Source: Rhabdornis inornatus
Taxonomy: Eukaryota > Chordata > Aves > Passeriformes > Rhabdornithidae
Assembly: GCA_013397075.1 (NCBI GenBank)
Contig: VWZS01002145.1
Coordinates: 385,519-449,518 of the forward strand
Direction: 5' to 3'
Length of the DNA: 64,000 nt
This document shows, one piece after another, positions 38,301 through 47,305 of the stretch. The translations under genes and the position numbers were made by a program. Each line of letters starts with the position of its first letter. Position 1 is the first letter of the stretch. The notes beneath the pieces were generated by a model that saw only the letters and a list, made by a program, of their open reading frames with translations, was not told the DNA's origin and ran no database searches.

Positions 38301-38858
38301 TTACTTTTCACTTGGCAACAACTACTGAAAAAATTATTAAAGCCGCACATCCTGTAGGAACTAACGCTGCCATACGGAGGGACCAGATACGTGCACAGCC
38401 AGGACTATTGCTCAGGTCACAACCTCTGGCAGCCCTCCCGCATGTCCCTCAGCTAAACTCAGCTTAAGGAATGGCAACAGGTTCATTCAACAGACACGGC
38501 TGTTGTGCAGGTGCATGCACAAAAAAACCCCAACTCATTTTAGACATACACCTGGGTACCACATTCCGGCCGCTTGCTTCGATCTGATGGAAAAGTGAAT
38601 GATGCGTTTGATGTGCAGAGTAGGGAATTCCGGGTGACTCTGAGACCTGCCAAGCCAGAGGGATGACAGGTCCTGTGTGTGTCCATGACCCCCTCCCCGC
38701 CAGGTCTCGCTGCGGGTCCGGACGAGCGCTGTCACCAGAGGCAGACCTTCCTCCTCCTCCTTCCCCCCTCTGCCCCGCTCCCGGCCCCGCCACCGCCCCT
38801 ACCCGATGTGCTTCATCCGAAGGGCGAGGGTCTCCGCCTTGCTGTAGAGCTCCTCCAT
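26201..38858 (-). CDS. ETNPPL: ETNPPL, ethanolamine-phosphate phospho-lyase (complete, 13 coding exons)
   Basis: This gene encodes a PLP-dependent enzyme of the class-III aminotransferase fold that cleaves phosphoethanolamine to acetaldehyde, ammonia and phosphate. The 13 coding exons listed separately join without a frame error into 1506 nt (501 residues plus stop); the human protein has about 499. Visible landmarks are the N-terminus MEELYSKAETLALRMKHIG, the cofactor phosphate loop SGSEAND (S111-D117), the ring-stacking region AYHGH (A138-H142), D247 in FIADEVQVGFGRVG (binds the pyridine nitrogen), and the Schiff-base lysine K279 in VTMGKP. The protein ends in a basic tail, SKRIRT, like the mammalian SKRLKT. 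All catalytic residues are present, so it is likely active. The start is chosen because it aligns with the family N-terminus and has A at -3 and G at +4. It is oriented in tandem with COL25A1. The identity is very secure; the exact ends of the UTRs are not. Confidence 0.97.
26333..28136 (-). other. ETNPPL introns 11 and 12
   Basis: Intron 11 (27258-28136) and intron 12 (26333-27189) flank the small exon 12. A G7 run at 27294-27300 followed by TAAGTAAGC is on the plus strand and is not a splice site of this gene. Nothing else is recognised. Confidence 0.8.
27190..27257 (-). CDS. ETNPPL: ETNPPL coding exon 12
   Basis: This 68-nt exon has acceptor TTTTTTCAG|AAATG and donor AGAAAA|GTATGT. It encodes EMEEATGMKTENNAST and NVQRKRK. 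It belongs to the poorly conserved C-terminal tail, so the call rests mainly on exact frame and phase agreement with exons 11 and 13. Confidence 0.88.
28137..28267 (-). CDS. ETNPPL: ETNPPL coding exon 11
   Basis: This 131-nt exon has acceptor CCACAG|GCTCA and donor TTACAG|GTATGT. It encodes KLKEHQILLSADGPYRN, then ILKFKPPMCFTMEDAKHTV and ETLDALLT, the conserved end of the aminotransferase fold. Confidence 0.96.
28478..28567 (-). CDS. ETNPPL: ETNPPL coding exon 10
   Basis: This 90-nt exon has acceptor CTCCAG|GGGTG and donor TACAA|GTAAGT. It encodes GVGLFVGVDLVKDRQKRTP and ATAEALHLIY. Confidence 0.96.
29304..29458 (-). CDS. ETNPPL: ETNPPL coding exon 9
   Basis: This 155-nt exon has acceptor ATCAG|TTTGG and donor ATCAG|GTGGGT. 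It encodes FGGNPVSCAIGLAVLDVI, then EKEDLQGNATRVGNYLLEL and EKHPLVGDIR, the start of the C-terminal small domain. Confidence 0.96.
30324..30549 (-). CDS. ETNPPL: ETNPPL coding exon 8 (catalytic lysine exon)
   Basis: This is the largest coding exon (226 nt), with acceptor TTTTCAG|GTACG and donor AATACA|GTAAGT. It carries D247 in FIADEVQVGFGRVGKHFW and the Schiff-base lysine K279 in DIVTMGKPIGNGHP. It ends at LEYFNT, which continues as FGGNP in exon 9. Confidence 0.97.
31039..31121 (-). CDS. ETNPPL: ETNPPL coding exon 7
   Basis: This 83-nt exon has acceptor TTGTAG|ATTGC. It encodes IAAFIAESMQSCGGQVIPP and GYFQKVAE, the core strand of the large domain. The donor is GCAGA|GTACGT. A second GT four bases further on (TAC|GTACAG) would shift the frame, so the upstream one is required to make EYVHAAGG with exon 8. 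Confidence 0.94.
32818..32934 (-). CDS. ETNPPL: ETNPPL coding exon 6
   Basis: This 117-nt, phase 0-0 exon (39 codons) has acceptor TTTTCAG|GCTCC and donor CGCAAG|GTGTGT. It encodes APSPDIYRGKYREDH and AYAEEVKKIIEETQKNGRK, matching the mammalian segment almost residue for residue. Confidence 0.96.
32947..32993. repeat. 47-bp pure polypyrimidine (T/C) run
   Basis: The plus strand is T interrupted by single C residues for 47 bp, ending 13 bp from the exon 6 acceptor. On the transcript it is A-rich, so it is not the polypyrimidine tract of that acceptor; a short TTGTCTTTTCAG lies closer. Confidence 0.9.
33945..34065. repeat. Strand-asymmetric A/C-rich low-complexity tract with (AAAGC)4
   Basis: On the plus strand this is almost only A and C, starting with four AAAGC units (33945-33964) and continuing as AAAAC-type repeats. 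On the ETNPPL transcript it reads as a U-rich/UG tract at positions +9 to +129 of intron 5. Confidence 0.9.
34074..34167 (-). CDS. ETNPPL: ETNPPL coding exon 5
   Basis: This 94-nt exon has acceptor CACAG|TGCTT and donor CATGTG|GTAAGT. It encodes AYHGHVTSLIDISPYKFNQ and GKDSKKEYVHV. The NQL segment is one residue longer than human, which explains why the catalytic lysine is 279 here and 278 in human. A long T/G-only tract follows the donor in the transcript sense. Confidence 0.96.
34254..34299. repeat. 23-bp perfect tandem duplication in ETNPPL intron 4
   Basis: Two identical adjacent 23-bp units (34254-34276 and 34277-34299) begin TAGCAACTATATCTGC and are followed by a third partial start, TAGCA. 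This looks like recent slippage or duplication. Confidence 0.95.
35675..35749 (-). CDS. ETNPPL: ETNPPL coding exon 4
   Basis: This 75-nt exon has acceptor GCAG|GTCTG and donor GAAAA|GTAAGT. It completes the SGSEAND cofactor loop and encodes the helix LALRLARQYRGHQDVVTLE. The last codon is split with exon 5, giving N137 where the human enzyme has histidine (ENAYHGH here, DHAYHGH in human). Confidence 0.96.
36601..36760 (-). CDS. ETNPPL: ETNPPL coding exon 3
   Basis: This 160-nt exon has acceptor TTTAG|TGGGC and donor TCTGG|GTAGGT. It encodes VGHSHPYVIKAATKQ, then LLNTNSRFLHDN, and ends at CYFVNSG, the beginning of the PLP-phosphate binding loop that is completed in exon 4. Confidence 0.96.
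36924..37042 (-). CDS. ETNPPL: ETNPPL coding exon 2
   Basis: This 119-nt exon has acceptor TTTTAG|GCC and donor CATG|GTAAGC. It encodes the N-terminal strand region including PSCKVFYAKDPLKIVRAQ and the conserved YLDCINNVAH. The intron to exon 3 is only 163 bp. Confidence 0.96.
37043..38802 (-). other. ETNPPL intron 1
   Basis: This 1760-bp intron begins in the GC-rich island (donor GTAGGG) and turns AT-rich. I see no further exon, RNA gene or transposon in it. Confidence 0.85.
38803..38858 (-). CDS. ETNPPL: ETNPPL coding exon 1
   Basis: The 56-nt coding part starts at the ATG (38858-38856) and encodes MEELYSKAETLALRMKHI plus two bases of a glycine codon. The donor is GG|GTAGGG. A 12-bp palindrome lies directly upstream of the ATG, and the (CACGG)n array begins immediately beyond it. 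Confidence 0.95.
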
Positions 38859-38870
38859 CCTGCCGGCAGG

Positions 38871-38978
38871 CACGGCACGGCACGGCACGGCACGGCACGG
38901 CACGGCACGGCACGGCACGGCACGGAACGGCACGGGACGGCACGGCACGGCACGGCACGGCACGGCACGGCACGGCAC
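38871..38978. repeat. (CACGG)n GC-rich pentanucleotide array next to the ETNPPL start codon
   Basis: There are 108 bp of nearly perfect CACGG units (about 21.6 copies; CCGTG on the transcribed strand). The two interruptions are AACGG at 38926-38930 and GACGG at 38936-38940. The array ends 12 bp before the ATG on one side and runs into an assembly gap on the other, so its true length is unknown. Every unit contains a CpG. Confidence 0.97.
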
Positions 38979-39007
38979 NNNNNNNNNNNNNNNNNNNNNN
39001 NNNNNNN
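38979..39007. other. Assembly gap (29 N)
   Basis: The run of 29 undetermined bases lies directly at the end of the CACGG array, so the repeat probably continues into the gap. Open frames that cross it are not meaningful. Confidence 1.
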
Positions 39008-39041
39008 CCCCCGCCCGCCCCGCCCGAGGGTCCCCCGCCTC
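39008..39041 (-). promoter_or_regulatory. Clustered GC boxes (Sp/KLF-type sites)
   Basis: Read on the minus strand, this segment contains GAGGCGGGGG (39041-39032) followed by GGGCGGGGCGGGCGGGGG up to the gap edge. These are classic GC-box sequences in a CpG-island promoter, about 150-180 bp upstream of the ETNPPL ATG. Confidence 0.55.
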
Positions 39042-40867
39042 TTATGCCGGCGACGGCGGCGGCCAACCCCCTCCTCCCCGCGTCCCTCCCTCCCGCCTTC
39101 CCCGGCGGGACGGGACTGGACGGGACGTCCCGTCCCCACCGCTCCCCCATCCACTTGGGTTTTCCTTTCGGGGCACTCGTGTTTGCTTTGAGCTGAGGCG
39201 GGCCAGCCGCGGGTGAGTCCTGTGCCTTGGAGTTTTGTTGGTTTCTTGTTTTTGTTTTTTGTTTTTTCCCTAGGGGTGCAGACCAGCACAAACTCGCAGA
39301 ACAGCCGAGCGGTGCGTGGGGGTGGGTGCTCAGCTCCCACGCGCGATCCTGCCATTCCTCCCGGCCGTCGGTCATCCTGGTGGCCACTGCCGCCACTGCC
39401 ACAAACATTCGGGAGGGGGGAAGGAACACAAAGCGGATTATTTAATCAAAATCAGGTCATAATTCAATGTCCCTCTCTGCCTTTTATGTCCCAAAATCTG
39501 CTTGTAAGAGTAGGCTGAGATATTACATGTATACGTCCATCGAGGCCAGTATCAGCATTTCCGCATTTCTTATAAAGTGAGGCAAATTAGTAAGATCTGT
39601 GGTTTGCCAGGTTTTGTACATCTACGTAGAAAAGCCATGCTGCTCAAATACATTGGTTCACTCTTAGATATGGGCAGCACCTAAATATACCTAGTCCTTG
39701 ATCACTTTGTAACCACAGAAGCAATATAGAAGTGACCTGCTCGAATGTGACATTTTTTCATGGTTACACTTGATAACCATCTCGCTGGACATCAAAGCCC
39801 ACAAGAAAAAGAGGGGAGAGTAAGACGGGGGAAGGACAGAGTTCACATCGAGGCATCACATTCCAAAACAGCGAAGCTGCTGTTGGAGTACCTCAGATTT
39901 ACCTTCTCCCTGCCAAGCACGCACCGTGTCCTCTGGAGGCTGCTCCTTGAGCTGCATGAGCAGACAGCAGGAACACTCGCCCACGGCCCTGCTACCCCAT
40001 CTGCAGTTCGTCTGTGCCACCTGCAGCACTATGTTTGGAAGAGTTTTCAGAGAGCATATGTAAAGCCACACAATTTCCTGTGCTGATGATACTTCCTTTT
40101 TCTTGATCAGTATCCAGCAAATCATCCCAAAATCTGCAGATTGAAGAAACACACTTCCTGATTTTTTTTAAATTTTTTTTTAGTGTCTCTGCCAGCAAGA
40201 CACCTTTCTGCTTCTCTAGGCAGCACTTCTTTCCATCTAGTCACTTACTTGAGCTTCCTCAGTGTTAAATTTGAAGCTTTGACATTCTATGCTCCTGCTC
40301 CACTGGAAACCTTGCCTCACCAACCAAGAGAGTAGCAGAAGTCATAGCAGCTCTACCTCTATATCCCACCAAAGACAGCTGCTCCCTGTCTTCAGTGCCC
40401 TGTCCAGGCAGAAAGACTTAAAAAGACATGAAGGAGTTGCCAAAACTGACAGCTAGGGCAGTATTGTACAGGCAATGATGAAATTCATTGATGGATCCTC
40501 AAGAAGAGAACAGACATTTAGATCTGCTAACATCCAAACAGAGGCTAGAGCCTGTCAAGAATGTTCTCTGCAACGCTTTTCCATTTTGCCGGCATCTCTG
40601 GAAACTGTGCAATGATATTTAGCATAGGGTAGATGCAGTTCAAGTGGTACTACACCTTACTTAGCAGCAACCCCTTTGTACCAGCAATGTACAGAAAGGC
40701 TGGGGCCAGACAGCATCCAAGGCTGTGAGTCCCAGGGCATTTCAGGAGAGATGGTTTTCCCACACCGGGCTGGTGCCTGCCCTCTGTCGGTGCCGAGCAC
40801 AGCCTTGTCCATTCCTCCAGAGTTGCTGCCGATGCCAACACTAGAAAATCTCAGCTGTTTATGCTGA

Positions 40868-40920
40868 TCTGCCTGGTCTTGCTCACGCAGAAACCCTGCG
40901 TGAGCAAGACCTGGACCAGA
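40868..40920. repeat. Inverted repeat / hairpin with 16-bp perfect arms
   Basis: GGTCTTGCTCACGCAG (40875-40890) is followed by a 5-base loop AAACC and its exact reverse complement (40896-40911). Pairing continues after a bulge through TCTG/CAGA at 40868-40871 and 40917-40920. It could be a foldback element or a snap-back duplication. Confidence 0.95.
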
Positions 40921-42292
40921 AACAGATTTAAGGGATATACAAAATACTGTGCTGCTACTTCTTTAGAAGCATGCACTTACAGCCTTGTGTCAGGGCTTTT
41001 GTTTCAGGTTTAGCAAAAGCAAGTTTGCTCACACCTGGCTTAGTAACTACTTGAAACAATAGCAAAATTCACCAGGAAAGCTTGAAAGGGCAGGTGAAGT
41101 AGAAGGGGGAGGTTGTTTCTCTGTTCCTTCAGAGCCATTAAAAGGGACTTTACAATCAAGGGAATATCACTCTCTTGGCTCACAGTTCTTTCACATTCTT
41201 TTGACACTATGAGCAGAAGCAAGCCTACCAGGTCTCCTGTGTGCAATCTCCCAAGATCAGCAGAGACCCTGACCCAGACACAGGCCTTTGCAGCACCACT
41301 TGCCCTCATAATACTATGCAGTAAATACTGGCAGCTATCTCTCCATGATATATAGTAGGATTAAAATAGTTTCAATTTTTCCTAAAATACTTGTGTTTTA
41401 GTAAAAAATCAAAAACACAAACCAAAACATGCTGTTTACTCCATTGTGCTCTGTTTGCTTTATGAACATTTTAATTTACTTTTTTCCATGCTTGTTAATG
41501 GGTTTTGTCCTGGCATGGTACCAGAAACCAGCAGCCTGGCTTCCTGTATGAAGGATGAAAAGGAGCAAATATTTCTAACAGTTAACCAAAATATCCAAGC
41601 AAGGTGCCTCTGGCTACCTATATAACTGCAATGGAGTTCCTCTGAAAAACAATATATTGCTGCTGCATCCTGAGAAGGAAATCCGTTGCAGATGGATTTG
41701 CCATGGAAATTGCAAAAAAGATGGACAAACCATACCTGTCTGCACCTTCTCAGGGACAGGCAGCTGCTTGGCATTTGCTCTGGGAGGGGAATGGACTTGC
41801 CTGAGAGTTCATGCAGTGACCAGTCCGGCAGGGCCCCAAGTCAGTTAAGCACAGGGTGTGTTGTCAACATTTGTTTTTATCAGTTTTATCTCAACCAGAA
41901 TCAATTACCTCACAACGATTTTAATATACCAAATAGAAGAGAGATCGTAAAAGCTGGCAAAAAGTTAGCAGATACTTGTTAGCTCCAGGAGGGAGCAGCC
42001 AAAGGTGATGTCAAAAAGACCTCGTGACAGCTCTGCATAGGTGTGGGCACTCTGGAAACTCAGTCGAGCTGTAACCTGCACATAAGAAAAACAATCAGGA
42101 TATTTTACTAGCTATTGAACATTCTGTTTTGGTGTAAGCACATGAAAAAAGCCCTGCATCCTGGTTATGTGACAGGAGCTGTGTCCACCTTTGATCTGGG
42201 AGATAAACTAAAGCAGCTTGAGTACAACTATATTAGCAGACAGTGATCTCTCTGAAGAGGTTTGTGTACAGTATTTTCTGAACTCTACTGGT

Positions 42293-42436
42293 CATATATA
42301 TATATAGATATATACACAAATACATACACACATATGTTCAAGTAGACACATGAAGACATATATAGATACATATATACATGCATATGTATCTGTATGTGAG
42401 TGTGTATATATATACACATATATAGATACATACATA
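42293..42436. repeat. TA/CATA-rich microsatellite region
   Basis: This is a compound array of TATATA, CATA, GATA and TACA units over about 140 bp, imperfect and probably old. Confidence 0.85.
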
Positions 42437-45400
42437 TGAAGCAAACCACTGTATTTTTTACTGCATCTAGGAGATGAGAAAGTAGAATGTCCTGTGAGTA
42501 CTCCGTCTGGAAATTCACAGAAGCCAACAAAAGAGAAGACAAATTAGTAACCCTGGGAAGACAGAAAGACTGCCTGCAGCAACATGACTTAAATGTTTTG
42601 GCATTCCCTTGTTTTTTTTCTTTTAATATTTATTTGGGTGCAGTTGTCACTACTTGCTGGAACCTGAAATGCTTTGACAGCTCCTTAAGTTTTTTGGTTT
42701 GGTTTTTTTAAAAACATTTGCGTGTGGTTATTATAATTAAACCACAAGGTGAAGCTGTGTGAGATGAGGACATAGAAAGCCACTTCTGTTGTATTTTTAT
42801 TTGGGTAGGGATTAGCAGGTTTAGTAGGTCCACAAGGCAGAGTTGCATAATAGCCTTTAAGTATTTAATTAAAGCTCCATTTAAAAAAAAAAAAGAGGCA
42901 GAACTGGCAGGCATTTCGCATGCAGTCCTGCATGTGCTTTGGCACATCACAAATACTGAAGGAGGCATGTGAATAGGAGGTAATGCCAGAGGAAAGTCCC
43001 ATGGGTGCAGTAGGATGTGAAGGCTGTAAGATATTGGTTACCTGAGGTTTGGCTCTAAAGCATCTGAAGCTCTAAAGGGAGCATAGTAATGAAAAATAAC
43101 AGGGATGCTGTCAAAGCACGGATTGGGAAACCCAGAGGGTGTTCGCTCTAGCAGCAGTTCGGAACACACGTATTTGTGTTTTGGCAGGACACCTAGAACT
43201 GCATTTCTCTACAAAAGCAGAAGAAAAGAGAAAGATGGAAGCAAGAAAAGGGCAAGAGTGGCCACAGCTGAAGCAAGGACATCACCTGGGTCAGGGCTGC
43301 CCAGCTGGGGTGACAGCAGCGCTTGCAGCCCTCGGGGCCCCGCGCTCAGCCTGGCAGAGCACTATATGCTAGGCTGGAAGTACCTCATCCTGGAAAGGGA
43401 GCAAAGGTATTTTTAGTCCCTCCAAGAGTCTAAAACAGAGCTAGGTAAGATTAATGGACATTTATGGGGATTAGCAAGAGTAATAGGAGATACCAAACCT
43501 CTCCACCTACAATTCCCTCCACCTACAGTGACTGCATTTTTGAGGTGATGGAAAGGGAAACTGTGTTCTGTTTGTCTGACATATTTTGAGATTTAGATAA
43601 TCCAAACATTTAAATAATGTGTTGAATAAATTATAGCTGCTCACCAGTGTTTTTTAAAATCTTTTGTTCAGGGAGACTCCTGCAAACATATGTCTTCTTA
43701 AACCAGGGTGCTTAAAAATATACCGTTCTGTAATAGTTATTATGTTCCATCATTTCTGAACAAACTGGATCTGTGGAAAAGAGACCCTCACATTTTCTAG
43801 CTTTCACTGTTACTTGTGACACTGCCTGCACACATCTTTATTTCTCAGCAGTTCAGGTTTATTTTTCACCTTCAGAACTACAGAAAAGGGAGACCTTTGA
43901 TTTTCAGCTTTATTTCTTTAGATCCCAGGGTGCCTCTGAACTTGCCTAAGCAATAGTTTCAACTTCTGGTTAATACACAGATGCCTGCAACTTTCCCAGA
44001 GTGAGGAAAGGCTCCAAGCTTTGCAGCAAAACTTCTTCCTTACATAATTTGTGAATGCCCACAGCCTGTGCTGCCTGTGTATAAAAGATAATGAAGAGAT
44101 GCTACTTTGAAGGGGAAAGACACATTAAGAACATGAAGAGGAAGGTGAGTTTTCTTACTGCACACATGGCAGAGGCCCTGATTTTTGTGTGAATGTCTGG
44201 CACAACTTGCTCTAGACTTCAAACTCCAGGTTGGCACACAAGCAGCACACACATTTTCCAATCCAGACAGACGAGAACACTTTCTTGCACCAACATTAAG
44301 AACGTTATAACTATTCAAAATCAGCACCAATGGTTGGATTAATATTTTAATAATTACACACTTTTTACATTATGAAAATAAATCATAAATAGTGTAAAAA
44401 TAATTCTGAAGATCAACTTCTCACAAGCAAGAAACAAAACCTGAAGTACAAAACTGAAAGAAAACAAAACAATATTCAACTGAAAAACACTGAGAAATTT
44501 TAATAATAAAAACAAAAGCATGCTGTTGATTGGGTTCAATTAAGTCAAGACCAGTGGCCACAAGAAAGTGGTAAAAAATAACAAATTAAAATGGGTGATT
44601 AAAATCTTGCAATTCTTTATACTACTCATCAAAAGAGATCTCGTGACATATTTACAGTGCTAAGACACTTAAAATATTTCTAGTATTGATAATATGATGT
44701 TGACCCATGTATTTTTCCCCTAAACATTGAAATCCTTGCAAAATTACTTTTCTTTGTATTTTTATCTCTTCTACTTCATTTATGAGACCATTTGCAATAC
44801 AAAAATAACGGCACATATAGATGAACTTAAAAAAGTAAAAAATACAAATAAAAATATATAATATTTTCCAAAGGAAAAAGTCAGATACATACATCTTAGC
44901 AACATTTTTAAAGTTGTGTGATATTTTCCCAAACATGTACAATAATATAAGAATATCCACATATATGTTAACAATATGTAAAACATTCTTCCACCAACCC
45001 AACTCTCCGTAATACTTCAGAGAAGTGTGCAAGTACCAATGGGATCTGGGAAATTAATACAATTTCTTTTTTAAATAGAAACAAGTAAAACACTAACGGT
45101 CCCAGGTTAAGGCCCCCTGCTTTCAAAGAAAATTCAATTTCCAAGCAGCATTGATAATTGGATGCATTTAAAAACAAAATGAAACAAAAACAACACTCCA
45201 AATCTCTTTTAAAATACAAACTCCACTTGTTCTGTAGAGTATTTTTTCAGAAATAATGGTGGCAGGCACTTGTTTCTAACTGCATTTAATGAATCCAACC
45301 ACCACATAAAATATTTTAATAACAGAGGGTGCAAGAAAACCCTCATTTGTACATTACAGCAACATTGACATCCATAAAAACAAATGGCAGAAAAGAAAAA

Positions 45401-47305
45401 AAAACAGTGTTAGTTTTAATTCCAGTCACTGAAATAGAATTTTTGCAATGACTACAAATTAAACTTTCTTTTGACCACTATCTTTGCAGATGTGTTTTGT
45501 GTCTTTAGTGTGAAAATTTAGGAACCTCATTAGGTACAATACAGAGATTAAAAAATGTAATTTAAGATGGTTAAGCAGCAGAGATCAGGAAATTTGAAGG
45601 GGAGAAGGGAACTTCTGCATGTCTTGAACCTCTTCATCACTTTCAATAAATAGGCTGACAATATCTCTGCAGTTCTTACTGAAGTAGTCCTGATTTAGGC
45701 AAAACCCCACTGCTGAAGGTGGTAATATTCCCCTCGTTACAAAGCATAATACCTGGGTCCTTCCTCCTGCATGTCTCAAAGAGCTTTGCAAGGAGAGGAT
45801 GCATCTCTGTCCCCTGGTCCTTGCTGGGGATGGGGAGGCACAGCCAGGAGAGGAGCCTTGCATGGCTGAGCCAGGTTTACGATCCCAGTTCTGGGGTGGT
45901 CAGTGGGACAATTGTCTCCACCCCCCATGGGGATCCAGGATCCCAGCCATGTCCTCTGGCACAGCCCCCAGCCTTACAAGCACCACTCTCCCCTGAGGAT
46001 CCAAGGTCTGCTGATCTCACTTGGGGTTGCTTTGTCTCTCTCGTGGCATAACCAAGTAACTGGTGGTCACATGCACCCCGTCCATGGGTGATGCTCAGTG
46101 GAGCCAATGCTAACTTTCCACACTGTACATAAATCTTAAGAATTATTCCTTCTCCAACTTTACACTTTACACATGTGCAGATATATGGATTTGATCATTC
46201 TGAAACTCATTCATACTACTTACACCATAGACTAAAAGAATATATAAACAGCTGGATGAAGAGCATCATTCTGCTTTGCTACTCTACCAGAATATGACAT
46301 CATGACCAGCAATAAATAGAAATCAAAACATACATTTTATCATTTCTCCGTGATTTAACATCTCATGCTTTACCTCAGGAAAAAATGAAAAGTTGTCCAA
46401 AGCATCCTGAAAGAAAGCTTTCCCACAGTCTATGAATATGAAGACAAGGACCATGTATGTCAGACATATTTCATACAGTGCTTAAAAGATTTGTGGCCTC
46501 TGTAGCAGGACTTCTGCACAATGTGTTATTAATGCACTGGAGTAACAGATAATTAAAAAATTTCATATGAAACAAATACTGAAAACTCTCAAAGAAACAA
46601 GGATTAATCATACCTGAAAAGTCAGGGATATAGAAACTGTGTAGACTAATACAACTACACATTTCTACAAATGAAAAGACTGGTAGAAGAACTAGTGTTC
46701 TTCTCACAAACTAAACAAAACAAATAATATCTGGAGGAATGCCACTAAAAGATACAACAATACACTGGCAGCTCAAATGGTAGCTTTGCCATCAAAAGGA
46801 AAAAGATATACTAGCACCAGAAATAGTTGCTTCTTGAACAAAATAAACACATTGCGAGTCTTCACAGGGTGCTCTTCTTGATGAAATATTAAACCAAATT
46901 ATTATTTTTTCTTTTACTGACAATGCAACTTTTCTAGATATGGTTAAGTTTCACTTCAATTCAATCTGAGATGCAAATATTAATGCCAAATCTACGTATG
47001 TAGTTCAACCTTTCAAATTAAATTATCAACTGCTCACTCATGGTCATTTAAAAGGAATGAACATTTCATGATATTGAACAACACAAAGGCTAAAAAAGCC
47101 AAGTAAGATTATTCGGGGGAAAAAAAAAGTATTCCTGCCTCTGGGAATTTAATAAAGAAATTAATTTATGAGACAGAAAAGAAAGCAAATGAAGGTGCTT
47201 AAGTGTTTCTTCAGTAGGGTTTCAGTGTAAGGGAGTTAAAGGAGAACTGAGTTTTGACTAACACTTAACAGTATTGTATAATTATTTCCTGAATGACAAA
47301 ACCAT

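Larger units (their letters stand above)
38859..39200 (-). promoter_or_regulatory. ETNPPL: ETNPPL CpG-island promoter / 5'UTR region
   Basis: The DNA around and upstream of the start codon changes sharply from the AT-rich background to GC-rich, CpG-dense sequence (roughly 38690-39400). It includes a pentamer array with a CpG in every unit, minus-strand GC boxes at 39008-39041, and an 18-bp palindrome with a GACGTC core at 39118-39135. No clear TATA box is visible at a defined distance, and the transcription start cannot be fixed, partly because of the assembly gap. Confidence 0.7.
39201..47305. other. Intergenic region between COL25A1 3' end and ETNPPL promoter
   Basis: There are about 8 kb without a supportable gene. 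It contains a near-perfect hairpin (40868-40920), a TA/CATA-rich microsatellite (42293-42436), and a GC-rich block with higher base composition than its surroundings (about 45770-46090). The part above 44.3 kb could still be COL25A1 3'UTR in longer transcripts. Confidence 0.7.

Noticed and set aside
38464..39429. Long minus-strand open frame (321 codons) and opposite plus-strand frames through the CACGG array
   Set aside because: It runs through the 29-N gap and the pentamer repeat, which stays open in several frames by composition. The only real coding part here is ETNPPL exon 1 in another frame.
43100..43420. Plus-strand open frame of about 103 codons near 43.1-43.4 kb
   Set aside because: No domain, no conserved motif, overlapping frames on the same strand; not supportable as a gene.
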